Assembly (NCBI GenBank): GCA_950022295.1 | Contig: OX465597.1 | Location: 187,177,016 to 187,241,015 of the forward strand | Reading direction: 5' to 3' | Length of the DNA stretch: 64,000 bases | DNA from: Bromus sterilis | Lineage: Eukaryota > Streptophyta > Magnoliopsida > Poales > Poaceae | Part shown: piece after piece, positions 33,376 to 44,522 of the stretch | Layout: each line of letters opens with the position of its first letter | Numbering within the stretch: position 1 is the stretch's first letter | The notes under the pieces: model-generated | What the model was told of the DNA's origin: nothing | Seen by the model: the letters and a program-made list of their open reading frames with translations, nothing else | Databases searched by the model: none | Made by a program: the position numbers and the translations under genes

Positions 33376-35120
33376 TAAAGAATGGCTAAAATACTTTACG
33401 AAGTAAACTATGTTCCACATGAGCTAATTTATGGTTATGAGTCTAAGGTATCATGCACCACGGAAATACGCACCATGCTGCAACAACCCAAGACATAAAT
33501 ATCATATTTATCGCTAATAATATAGGGGCTATAAAAACATGCCCAACATAAAAGCATAGTTTCCCATCACCACTATATTATGAAATGTGAAACAACATGA
33601 GGCACAAATATGAGTAAAGTCAACAGTGCCACATTCCCGTAAATTTGGAAGAAGGAATGTGGGAGGAGATTAACATGAAAGGAAGTTAAATGGTCGAATA
33701 TGGTTACTTCCATGATGTACCCAAAGGAGATGCTAGGAGTAAGGAGGTGGTGTCCTGAAAGAGCGCCACCATGCTCAAAAGATATCCAGCCACCCCGAAA
33801 AGATGCAAGTCCGCTAAATGTTAAAAAATAAAATAAATATGAAAACTTCATGGGAAGATATTACAATGAGTGCATACAAAAGATACCCTAAAATATTTTA
33901 TAGGAATAGGCATGATTTCAAGAATATGATGGAGGGATATTCAATGTGAACATTTCCTAATATATATTTATGACTTGTGATTGAATGACTTACGTGGAAA
34001 AAAATTGGTTATCCCGTAGCACGTGGGAAGGAACTTCATTTATAGCACTCCCATATAGCTTTGATAAAGCTCATGAAGATTATATATCTCCCAGGAGGCT
34101 GGGGCAAAATAATTCTTCCCTTATCCAATCTACTGAGGGTAAGTTCATCCAAAGTCGTCCAAGGCGATCCAAACATAATTTCTAGTGAGGATGGCGACAT
34201 CTGAAAACATTGCATACATATCACATTTATAAAATAATAAAGGGGTGGATACTCAAATATTAAATAAAAACATAAAAAAAGATTCAAACTTGTGGTCAAT
34301 GCAACAACCTCTATCAAGGAATACTTGCCTAAAGTTCATATCGCCCTTCACCAAAAGCGGAAAGCGATTGTTGCCTTTTGAAATCATTTGGCTATTAACA
34401 TATACAAAAAAATAGGAAATATATTGTTGACTCAAGGCGACCATCCATCTCGAGGCTCAATATATGTATATGTATATATAAACATGCAAACTACAACACT
34501 GGGGCAAGGTACATCAAACCCTACACCATGAGTTACGTAAGAAATATACTTCGTATGACACGAGTATACAGTAATATGTTCAAGGCATCATGAGTATAGC
34601 CTAATAAAAATATATCGTTATAAAATCTATTTATGCTCTAACATCTTAAGAGTATAAACTGTGTTGAAACAAATAAACGGTTTCACATGTGTGCATATAG
34701 GAGTAGATACTCCTAACATCAAATTAAATGAACATATGTCTAAAAGTGCTCCAATGCTTCAAGAGCCAAAACTGCAAGCATAAACTGAGTGATCACATTC
34801 TTCCAAAGCTAGATTCAATAGTTCAAGCTGGAAGCTCAAGTATGCATACAGAATCCAATGTCTCGTCGCCCCACATAATGGTTGATCTGAAGTTCACAAG
34901 AGTTTTATTTAAATGACATAAGCTCTCACTCTTAAGTTGCAAAAGCCCAAATATGAGTGCCATTGAAAGGATAGAGGGGAAATTGCACTCCGTTGTTACT
35001 TTAAACTAAGATAAGATTACAACAAAGAATACATCAAGCAACATGTTCTTCAAAACAATGCAAGGTTAAATTGTGATTAACTTCCAACATATGATCCAAC
35101 GCTTTAAGCGCACAAATGGT
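33376..35120 (+). other. LARD internal, AT-rich non-coding
   Basis: No credible coding frame. Scattered single copies of the GAGTATA unit occur near 34560-34660 and suggest decayed repeats. Nothing else recognised. Confidence 0.5.
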
Positions 35121-35790
35121 GGTTCAGTAAAAATCCACTCCTAGGCTATATGAGTATAAACTAGTAGCCATATGTGACGAAACAAACAAATAAAACTACC
35201 AGGCTATATGAGTATAAACTAGTAACCACATGTGATGAAACAAACAAATATAATGACTCCCAGGCTATATGAGTATAAACTAGTAGCCACATGTGATGAA
35301 AGAAATAAATATAATACTCGCAAGCTATAATAGTATAAACTAGTAGCCTCATGTATTTTTTTTTGAAATACTTCAAGGGGTCTGTGAGTATAAATTATCA
35401 TCCTCATTGAACACTATGCTATATGAGCTAATAGTCTCATGTATGAAAAACACAATACTCCAAGCTATATGAGTATAAACTATTAGCATCATGTTAAAAA
35501 AACAAATTATCATCTTCATTGTACTCCAAGCTATATAAGTATAAACTATTAGCATCATGTTAAAAAAAGTATCATCTTCATTGTACTCCATACTATATGA
35601 GTATAAACTATTAGCATCATGTTAAAAAAAACCCTAAGCTATATGAGCTAATAGCCTCATGTATGAAAGACATAATACTCCAAGCTATATGAGTATACAC
35701 TACTAGCATCATGTAAAAAAAATCAAATACTTCAAGGATAGATGAGTATAAATTATCATCTCATTAAACACTAGGCTATATAAGCTAATA
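35121..35790 (+). repeat. LARD hairpin array d (internal)
   Basis: About 13 units with cores such as TACTCCAAGCTATATGAGTA followed by TAAACTATTAGC or TAAACTAGTAGCC. The inverted repeat TACTC...GAGTA with a 10-nt loop is retained, while loop and linker differ from arrays b and c. Confidence 0.8.
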
Positions 35791-35984
35791 GACTCGTGTT
35801 TGGAACCAAAAAAATGCTCCAATGTTCTATGAACCTAAACTGTAATCAGAAAAGTGCTCGAATGGTTCATGATCTCAAACCATCACCAGCAGATTGAAGA
35901 CATGATGGTGATACATAACATCATTACAATCCAAAAAGAAAAGTTTCGAGGTCTAGGCGCAAAAGCAATCCTTTTGCACCCAAA

Positions 35985-35998
35985 CCTCGAGGGGCATC
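35985..35998 (+). other. LARD polypurine-like tract
   Basis: CCTCGAGGGGCATC immediately before the 3' LTR. It is short and only partly purine, but is in the expected place. Confidence 0.5.
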
Positions 35999-37020
35999 TA
36001 TTGACACCGATTTTGGCCAAAGTAAAATGAGCCGTAAATGCCTTTTGGTGGATTTTTTACCGCTCAATATAAAATAATAAACCTATACAATAATAAGAAG
36101 GAAATGAGTCAAATATCGATATTTAAATTACATGACGTATGTTTTCTATATACATACACCATCATCAACTGCAAAATTGCGATGTTGACACAAATTCAAA
36201 GTTTCATAAAGGATGTTATCATGGCCAAATATTATATCACATTTACGAGTGTTATCATATCATCGCTAATGAAATATCAGCGTGATTTTGATAAAAGAAA
36301 TGGCTAGTGGTGATGTATATACAAAATATTAAGCAGTCATATAATTATTAATGGAAAGTTATTTGCCATGTATCATTATAATGAAGCCGGACTAGTTTGT
36401 GCTTGCATAAAATGGCTACATACATGCATGGTGCAGCATGCATGCGTCATGCACGGTATGATTAATTAGGCGGCAAGGTTAAGAACTAATTACCCAGCCC
36501 ATGGTCTAAGCGCATACGGTACGCTAGGAGCCCATCTTAGCTAGCTAACACTAAAATAAGTACAAAGCCCAAGCGAACGTACTAACTAAAATTGATAGCA
36601 CGCCCTTGCATTTGGCTCCAGAAAAAACTGAGTATGAAGTCGAGGAACTTGCTCGGCAATCAGCGAGTACACCCACGTTGTCGCCCGCGATCTTCCCGAT
36701 CCAGAGGACGTGGGGGCGTGGTCGCCAGAGCCCTCCTGCTCTCCAGCGCCTATAAAAACCACACGAAGCGCCGGCTCACTTTTCCCCCGATCCCCTGCTC
36801 ATTCTGCACCATACCGATGCAAAACCAATTCATGGCTCAGCCATACAACCAGCCCATCGCTCAAGCGCTAATCAAACTCTCGCAAGCACCTCCGGCCAAC
36901 TGTTTCAGCGATCGTCGAGCCGCCGTCCGCGCCCTTCATCCTTGGCTACATCCGCCTCCGGCCGCGCTAATCCTCATCGGCTGCGGACGTCGCCGGCCGC
37001 TCGTCATCTACGTCACCCCC
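35999..37020 (+). repeat. LARD 3' LTR, segment 1
   Basis: Colinear with 3839-4830 of the 5' LTR, with a ~30-bp insertion near 36495-36525. Starts TATTGACACC (the 5' copy has TG). TATA element TATAAAAAC at 36751. Ends in CCCCC (37016-37020), the target duplication of CRM5. Confidence 0.82.
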
Positions 37021-37278
37021 TGATGAGGACATAGCTTTCGGAATCCCAACTTTATTCATACTTCATCTACATATTCGCAATATTCAGATTGCTTTATCAT
37101 AGTTCTTGCTTGTTCTTCGATTGCTTGCAGGCACTAGACCTTCGTGGTCAGGTTGATCGTGCTCCGACGTGGTCAATAACCTCCGGAGATTGGTTTAGCG
37201 ATTGCTAAGGCGCGACGTTGTTGCACGTTCGTAGTCGGATCGTCAGAGTCGTCTCCACCAAATCGATAGTTATCTCTC

Positions 37279-38922
37279 ATGGACATATTTTGGCAAGGTT
37301 TAAACCGTGACATTCAGGATATCCTAATTCATGAAAAGTGTTATCCTATGGATCGTTTGTTTCGTCTTTCTTGTAAAGCTGAACAAGAAATCGACAGACG
37401 TGTTGCCCAGAAGACGAACAAGCGGAATGTGCAAATACCACAAGTTGAGAAGGTTATTCCTTCAACCACTATGAGCACTACCATAACCACATCAATTGTC
37501 GTAAGCACTCCTCCAATATCTGATCTATCATCACAAAAAGGTAATGACAAAAGTATGGATCTTTCCCCTCCACATGAGAACCTTGCTGATTTAAAAGCAA
37601 CATGTGTTGAGCTATCCAGTAGTTTCATCACACAACCAATTTTCGAGAATGTCATAACTTCACATGAAGATGTTGCTTGCCTAATAGACTTTAATACATC
37701 ATGTCTTGAGTTACCTGTTGATTTGAGCACACCATCTATTTTGGATAATCATGTTACTATTATGAAACTGTCAACTCTTAATCATTTTGATATGACCTCT
37801 AATCTTGGTGATGATTCTGCGTCGAATGACTTGTTGCATGACTACTTAGTTAAGCCTGTTGTAGCATGCCCTTCGAAAAACATTAATGTTTCTTCACCGG
37901 TATTGGGATGGTTTAATGATGAGCATTGTACATCTTTAGATATGAATAAGAGCTTCACTTATATATGCAAACTAAGTTGCAATACTTTCATGTCGTTTAT
38001 GTATTGTGATGATCATATATGTTTATATTTCACGACATACGAAAGTTACCCATATATACATGTGTTACATGTCCAAAAACTAAGGGAAGTAAGAATGGAT
38101 GACATATATATATACAACATGTACACATTGTCTCTTTTGTTAGCCACATTTCAGATTAAGAAACGCCGGGGACGGCTTTATTTTCAAGAAGGGGAGGATG
38201 ATGAGGACATGGCTACCATAGTTACAGCCACAACCCCTGCTAATATACCTACTGGACCAATTACTAGAGATCGTGCACACCAATTAAATTATCAGGTACT
38301 TTCGCTTCTTGGTAATGTTTCTAATGTTCATGTGAATATGATGCTGCCTAACGTCGATATATTTCTGTTGCTGACAAATGAAGGACCTAGCATGGACAAG
38401 AAGGATGAGCATTGGAGCATGTTCAAGCATGAAGATGATGAGGACATAATTATCATGGATATGACCATTAATTCCTCTATATTTGATCAAGAAATGAAGT
38501 CAATACAAAGGGGCATGATTGTGTGCTGTACAAGAAGTTATTTCACGTCACTTTTGGCCCAAGAGAAGATAGAGACCAAGTCTTTCACGTCATGGACTCA
38601 GATTCGGACTGCAGAGATATACCCAACTTCAAACAGCCGTCGTTTCTACATACGAACTCCAAATTGGGTGATTCTTTTTTCTGGTGATAGCTTATCTCGT
38701 CTAGTTTCCAACGCAATTGGTTTCACCTTCAAATTCCTTCGGAGCGTGGAGATATTGCGAAAACGGTGTGACCCAGCAGCAGAATCCGAATCAAAGTCCA
38801 ACTCAATAGGTGTTGCATCACCTCCACATGGGCCCAAGTGCCTTGTACGACCTAGGTTTAGTTTTAGGACTCCTTGGGATGTCCTTCCACCCCCTTGGCC
38901 TCCACCCTTTAGTCCTATATAA
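37279..38922 (+). CDS. CRM5 gag/tail fusion ORF, function unknown
   Basis: 547-codon uninterrupted frame. Residues 1-45 match the end of the gag capsid domain (FWQGLNRDIQDIL, DRLFRLSCKAEQE). The central ~250 residues (Ser/Thr-rich, then Cys/Tyr-rich) match no domain I know. From about residue 305 the frame continues with the GRLYFQEGEDDEDM linker into the LTR-encoded tail of CRM Pol (GPITRDRAHQLNYQVLS, NEGPSMDKKDEHWS). The ATG overlaps the junction between deleted LTR and gag. There are no enzymatic domains. It could be a remnant kept open by chance or a protein of a non-autonomous family. Confidence 0.55.
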   Translation: MDIFWQGLNRDIQDILIHEKCYPMDRLFRLSCKAEQEIDRRVAQKTNKRNVQIPQVEKVIPSTTMSTTITTSIVVSTPPISDLSSQKGNDKSMDLSPPHENLADLKATCVELSSSFITQPIFENVITSHEDVACLIDFNTSCLELPVDLSTPSILDNHVTIMKLSTLNHFDMTSNLGDDSASNDLLHDYLVKPVVACPSKNINVSSPVLGWFNDEHCTSLDMNKSFTYICKLSCNTFMSFMYCDDHICLYFTTYESYPYIHVLHVQKLREVRMDDIYIYNMYTLSLLLATFQIKKRRGRLYFQEGEDDEDMATIVTATTPANIPTGPITRDRAHQLNYQVLSLLGNVSNVHVNMMLPNVDIFLLLTNEGPSMDKKDEHWSMFKHEDDEDIIIMDMTINSSIFDQEMKSIQRGMIVCCTRSYFTSLLAQEKIETKSFTSWTQIRTAEIYPTSNSRRFYIRTPNWVILFSGDSLSRLVSNAIGFTFKFLRSVEILRKRCDPAAESESKSNSIGVASPPHGPKCLVRPRFSFRTPWDVLPPPWPPPFSPI

Positions 38923-39309
38923 GTAGATCAACCCCTAGGGTTTTTCTTTGGATTTCTTTTAGTTAAAAAGACTGCTTAGCTAATTGCTGCATCTTCGTGT
39001 ACTCGGTTTGTGTCCAACGACTAGATCAAGACCGCTTTCGGAATCCCAACTTTATTCATACTTCATATACATATTCGCAATATTCAGATTGCTTTATCAT
39101 AGTTCTTGCTTGTTCTTCGATTGCTTGCAGGCACTAGACCTTCGTGGTCAGGTTGATCGTGCTCCGACGTGGTCAATAACCTCCGGAGATTGGTTTAGCG
39201 ATTGCTAAGGCGCGACGTTGTTGCACGTTCGTAGTCGGATCGTCAGAGTCGTCTCCACCAAATCGATAGTTATCTCTCATCGAAAGATCGGGACACCCCG
39301 CCTCTATCA
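38199..39309 (+). repeat. CRM5 3' LTR
   Basis: 1111 bp, TGATGAGGACATGGC to CCTCTATCA, preceded by AAGAAGGGGAGGA. TATA-like TATATAA at 38916-38922. The last ~290 bp are homologous to the CRM1-4 LTR end. Confidence 0.85.
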
Positions 39310-39445
39310 CCCCCTGTAGCCGTTCACAAGCCGCTGCACACCGATACGTGAGGAGGTCAGAATTCATGGCTACCCTTTCTCTCCTTTCTTGATTGATGAT
39401 GCTTTGTTTCACTGTACATCTCACATATGTTTGGTGTTACACAAT

Positions 39446-40027
39446 TAACTTGCTCTTGATTGGTCTCATGGTGATCTTGCATCCCATGCTGATACAATTC
39501 AAGAATCGAGTAGAAATATATTGTCTTGATTGATCTCATGGTAATCTTCCATGTTGATACAACTCGATAATAGAACTATATGTGTTGTCTTGATTGGTCT
39601 CATGCTAATCTTCCATGTCGATACAACTCAAGAATAGAACTAAATCTGTTGTCTTGATTGGTCTCATGGTGATCTTCCATGTTGATACAACTCAAGAATG
39701 AAAATATATTGTCTTGATTGGTCTCATGTCGATCTTCCATGTTGATACAACTCAAGAATATGAAAAATGCATGTTATCTTGATTGGTCTTATGGTAATTT
39801 TCCATTTGATACAATGAAAGAATAATACAAATAATCAAATATGTATTATTGATTGGTCTCATGGTGATTTTCCATGTTGATACAACTCAAGAACATAAAA
39901 ATATGTGTTCTTCTTGGTTCGGTCATATGGCGATTCTGATCTCCATGTCGATACAACTCAAGAATAGAAATAGAAACAAACCTCGTATTGTTTGGTTCTC
40001 ATAACATCCTACTGGATAGAAATTATA

Positions 40028-40085
<58 letters not shown>

Positions 40086-40330
40086 TCCATATTGTGTTCA
40101 TGCCATGTTTAATTAATCTCGACCTTCATTCGGTCTTGTTGTGACTCAGCTCCCCATGATGATACAAATCAAGGAAACAAACCAAATTCCTGTTTTTGTC
40201 TGATAGCGATCTTTGATCCTATGTTGATACAAATTAGGTGCACATAATAAAATTCGTCTTGGTTTGTTCACAATGTGATTCCGATCTCCATGTCGATACA
40301 AATCAAGAATAGAAGTAGAAACAACCTCGT
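39446..40330 (+). repeat. LARD minisatellite a, 3' LTR
   Basis: Ten or more units of about 60-66 bp with CTTGATTGGTCTCATGG and CCATGTTGATACAACTCAAG; the later units diverge (GATTCCGATCTCCATGTCG). Same nested inverted repeats as in the 5' LTR. Confidence 0.8.
40030..40081. repeat. (TA)n microsatellite
   Basis: About 52 bp of perfect alternating TA. At the matching place in the 5' LTR (near 16245) there are only three TA repeats, so this tract expanded after insertion. Confidence 0.95.
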
Positions 40331-41585
40331 AATGTTGTGGTCTCATAAAGTCGTACATGATAGAAATTAGGACATATTTGCTCCATACGATATTACTGTT
40401 TAGACTACATATACATGAGATATTGCTCCACTAGGTGATGCCAGCCGTGGTATGAAGACGAAATAAAATAAAATAATGCGCACATGTCATCTGCCTAGCT
40501 AATATCCTTGATCGATCTAAACCTCGTACATGTCTAATCATACATATTTAAAATGTTCGATAGTACACTCCCAATTAATTGTAGATTAGGTAATATAATG
40601 ATGTCAACAACATACACATGTGTGATCAAATCAAGTAAAGCACCAACGCGTATTAGGCTTGGTACTGAAAGTAATCAGCCACACCCTATCAAACAGGGCA
40701 TGTCGCATGTATTATCTAAATGAATTGTATGATCTTCTTATACTGATTTTGCACTAGATATAATATAGTGCACCATGTTGTTAATGTCAATATAAACATG
40801 GCAATCACATACTCATGCAAGATATTTACTCTGTGCATTGTTTAGTCTTATATAACTAAACTAAGTTGATAATCCACATCGTGCTCATGAAACATATAAA
40901 CTGATACATACTCTTGTTTGGCTACACTACTTACAAGCATACATTCTATGCTATGATAGTGATAGTACAAATAAAGAGATATTACCATGCTTCATTTGGT
41001 TATGCTACACGTGGGCATATTGCTACACGGCGCTAGCCATAATATGAGTGAAGTGAAACTACATTAAAATATGCTCATATAATTATGTCACTAGTTTCTC
41101 ATATAAAACTAGTTAAAATCATACTGCGTCATTAATCACATGCGGTTATGATCGTGTCATGCACTACATATAAGTGCAGGCATATACAAACTGAACGGGA
41201 GTTAAATTATACAATTGCATGTAAGCATTGAATTCTAATGTCATAAGAAAATCTCCCATCTAGATTAAAGTCAAACCATGCATTCCTCTCATATAGCTGT
41301 GTGCATATAAATAATTATTGATAAGTAGGATCATAACCCATGTTATTTGCACTGAATATAACGTAGTGCATCCTTGGCCTCTATATATATTATGGCTTGC
41401 CCATGTCGGCTTAATACAATGCTATATACATTGCTACAAAACTAATTAAGATATTTTCTCTATTCAATGCATGCATATAGAAATCACATGCATGATAAAC
41501 TTGGCTCACAAAATGAGTCATACCATATATTGCACACGTGCTTGCTAAACTAGCTTATTAACTATTAAAAATGCTCATATAACAT

Positions 41586-42160
41586 AAAAACTACTCCGAT
41601 TCCTTAAGAGTATAAACTACGGCGAAATATTCAAAATATTACTCAGATGCCTTAAGAGTATAAACTATGGTAAGATATTCAAAATATTACTCCATTGCCT
41701 TAAGAGTATAAACTATGGTAAAACCATCAAAATATTACTCCAATGCCTTAGAAGTATAAACTACGGTAAAATCATCAAACTATTACTCCAACGCCTTAAG
41801 AGTATAAACTAAGGTAAAATCATCATAATATTACTCCAATACCTTAAGAGTATAAACTATGGTCAAATATAAAAATACTCCAATGCTATAAGAGTATAAA
41901 CTATGGTCAAATATAGAAACTACTCCAATGCCTTAAGATTATATAGTAAGGTCAAATATCAAAACTACTCCAATAACTTAAGAGTATAAACTACGGTCAA
42001 ATATAAAAACTACTCCAACACCTTAAGAGTATAAAATATGGTCAAATATAGAAAATACTCCAATACCTTAAGAATATAAACTATGATCAAATATAGAAAA
42101 TACTCCAACAACTTATGAGTATAAACTATTATGCCAAATATAAGGAAAATGCTCCAAACT
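41586..42160 (+). repeat. LARD hairpin array b, 3' LTR
   Basis: About 12 units matching 17816-18420, core TACTCCAATGCCTTAAGAGTA. Confidence 0.85.
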
Positions 42161-42980
42161 ATAGATGACAACCTACACAAAACTATAAACTAATAGATGC
42201 ATTCATGGAAAATGTGAAATATAAATAGGATCATTCCCTATGTCACTTGCACTAAACATAACATGGTGCAACTGAATATCTCATCATAAAATTCCATATA
42301 GCCTCTTCATATGTTGGCTTGATGCAATTCTATATACATTTCTACAAAGTGAACCAAATATTTCTCCTTTCATGCATCCATATAGAATCACATGCATGAT
42401 CAAATTAACTCATAAAAGAGAGATTTATCCCCTATATTGCACGTATGCTCACTGAACTAGCTAGTAAACCATTAAATAAATCTTTATATGAAAACCACAT
42501 CTTATTACTAAAATATCCTATGGTTAACGAGCTAGACGTAAATAGACAAAGCATCCAGGTGCTATATATATATGAACATCAAATTTCATATGATGTAAAT
42601 GAATCAAATCATGGATATTATGCTACCCATATGTTAGCATATAAAATTTAAAGGCCCCCAAGCACGCCGAAGTCGATGACAACAAGGAGGAAGACTTTTC
42701 TTTTTATATTTGGTAGTCTTATTTTTATTTCTCCATTTTGTAGTACTCATATGTTGTAATGCCATGCAATAGCTATGTTGGAATTCTTAATCAGGGATTT
42801 TCTCTCCGGAGATGTAATTAACAGTTCTTTTATAGATATGTAAGAGTTCTGGAAATAAAGTACCTGCAATGTTTGATCTCTCTTTTATGTTATCAATTTT
42901 TGCATTGAAATTATACTATATGTCTCTATGACGTGGATGCGTTAGTATTATTTTTCTATCGCCCCATTTTCCCGTCATCA

Positions 42981-44005
42981 CCGGCACCTTGCCGGAGGGA
43001 GGATTGATCACAGGGAGCTTCTCCACCACCATGCGCGCATCCCGGATGTGCCGTGAGTAGTCCACCTTGGACCATGGTCCATGACCAGTAGCTATGTGAT
43101 GATTTCTCTCCAATTTTCTGCCTCAATTCTTAGCCCTTGTGAGCTACCCTACATGATCAAGGCACATATGTATTAGTTTATGGGTTGCTATGCTGTGTTT
43201 CCTGGGATCCGATGGATTATGAGATTATGTTCAGATTGTGATGAGTAATATATTTAGTTTACCTTTTATGTTTTAGTTCTTCATTATTCTTGCATGTTCT
43301 CCATTGCTTTTTATTACTTTGGCCAAGTAGTACATATTAACTCCAAGTGGGAGCGTTATGCTTGATTGTGGGTTCATGCCCCCGATGTCTAGCTTGTGTG
43401 ACAGAAACATTAGACTAGGGGATGTGATGTTGCCACCAGGGAGAAAACAACGATGATTGTAACTGCGGTTTCAAGGATTGTTTAACTTACACAAAGTGTG
43501 TTAATGCAGTTGTGTGTTCATTTGATCCTATGGTTTAGTTAGGGTTCGGAACTTAATTCCAGCGAGATGTTATGGATAGATATCTCAAGGTTGATGATTA
43601 CTAAGTCGATGCTGATGAATAAATGGTCTGCTTGTCTTGGCGTACGCCCATACAAAATTGGCCTCTAGCTTTCTTGTAGCATAATTAGCATTGCGGTGCA
43701 TTTATAATTCTGTCAATTGCCCAACTGTAATTTGTTCACCCAACATAGTTATTTATCATATTTTGGGAGAGAGACATAACTAGTGAAGATCATGGGACCC
43801 CGATCCATATTTCCATCATAAGTTTACACCTCTACAATTTACCGCTTTTATTTCCTTTCCATTGCAATCACCATTATTATTTCCTCTCATATTTTGATCC
43901 TTTGTAAACGACAAGGCCGGAGAGAATGACAACCTTTCTGAACTCGTTGGGAGCAAAGTTATTTGGTGCTGTGTGTAGGTTCAGGTCAAGTAAGCAACCT
44001 CGAGG
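42981..44005 (+). repeat. Element A 5' LTR, right part
   Basis: Resumes the Athila-type LTR cut at 3838; homologous to 49754-50355. The right boundary is approximate: a possible Asp-type primer-like GGCGCCATTG lies near 44010. 44010-44133 then resembles the leader of Athila-type grass elements. Confidence 0.6.
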
Positions 44006-44522
44006 TTATAAACGGCGCCATTGTTTTCTTGCCACCTACTTGTATCTCTTGGAGTCCTACTAGTCGATTAAACCTTGGTATCTTCACAGAGGGAAATTTT
44101 CCGTTGTCTACTATCACAATCCTATATTAGGTATGTGCTGGGTCTTAGGCTCACTTTACATCATGTACAAAAATTTCAAAAGAAATTGAAATGGGAGAAG
44201 GAAACCCTCCCGAACAAATTTAATTCAAATGGCCAGACAAAATTATTCTTCCAAAAATCCTATGAACTTTTTGAAAAGCCCCATAATTGAGTGTGATCAC
44301 ATATCAAGTGAAAGGGATTCAATACCTTGCTCTCTGATTTTTCAAAAAGTCCACAAAGGCCTTGGAAGTTAATAAATACCCCTATTTGAATTTCATAAAT
44401 ACTCAAATCTTGTGAATGGATATATATATGCCATGTAAGTCCATATAAAATATTTTGTTTTTTTCCAAGATAGAACAAAAAATAGAAAAGAAATAAAAGA
44501 ATTAGAAAGGCTTACCTGGCTT

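Larger units (their letters stand above)
37021..39309 (+). mobile_element. CRM5: internally deleted, non-autonomous CRM relative, TSD CCCCC
   Basis: 2289-bp element flanked by CCCCC (37016-37020 and 39310-39314). The left LTR keeps only its first 12 bp (TGATGAGGACAT) joined to its last part (from CTTTCGGAATCCC) and lacks its terminal ~29 bp, primer site and leader. The right LTR (38199-39309) is complete at 1111 bp. A different subfamily from CRM1-4: longer LTR, different gag, and the Pol tail starts EGEDDEDMATIV. Protease, RT, RNase H and integrase are absent. Confidence 0.82.
3839..42980 (+). mobile_element. LARD-like giant LTR element with nested insertions
   Basis: A non-autonomous-looking LTR element. 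5' LTR starts TGTTGACACCGATTTTGG at 3839; 3' LTR starts TATTGACACCGATTTTGG at 35999; both end in CCCGTCATCA (29571 and 42980). With nested insertions and one copy of each duplication removed, the LTRs are about 4708 and 4688 bp and the internal domain about 5.5 kb, so the element is ~14.9 kb. A polypurine-like CCTCGAGGGGCATC precedes the 3' LTR. No gag, RT, RNase H or integrase is recognisable; the only coding-like part is the exonuclease-like ORF at 29625-32113. I saw no clear tRNA primer site after 29571. Long LTRs with a largely non-coding centre match the published definition of LARDs (Sukkula in Triticeae is one); identity with Sukkula was not tested. Confidence 0.8.
39315..42980 (+). repeat. 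LARD 3' LTR, segment 2
   Basis: Uninterrupted counterpart of three separated 5' LTR pieces; it supplies the unoccupied sites for the solo LTR and the CRM2 composite. Contains minisatellite a (39446-40330), a TA microsatellite (40030-40081) and hairpin array b (41586-42160). Ends CCCGTCATCA at 42980. Confidence 0.82.

Noticed and set aside
36592..37023. 143-codon frame in the LARD 3' LTR, partly matched at 4393-4629
   Set aside because: It overlaps the TATA element, is truncated differently in the 5' LTR and has no recognisable domain.
3839..42980. The two ~4.7 kb copies as an ordinary segmental duplication
   Set aside because: They start TG (or TA) and end CA, stop at identical points, flank a unique centre preceded by a purine-rich tract, and are bounded by a 5-bp duplication-like site; an LTR pair explains this better.
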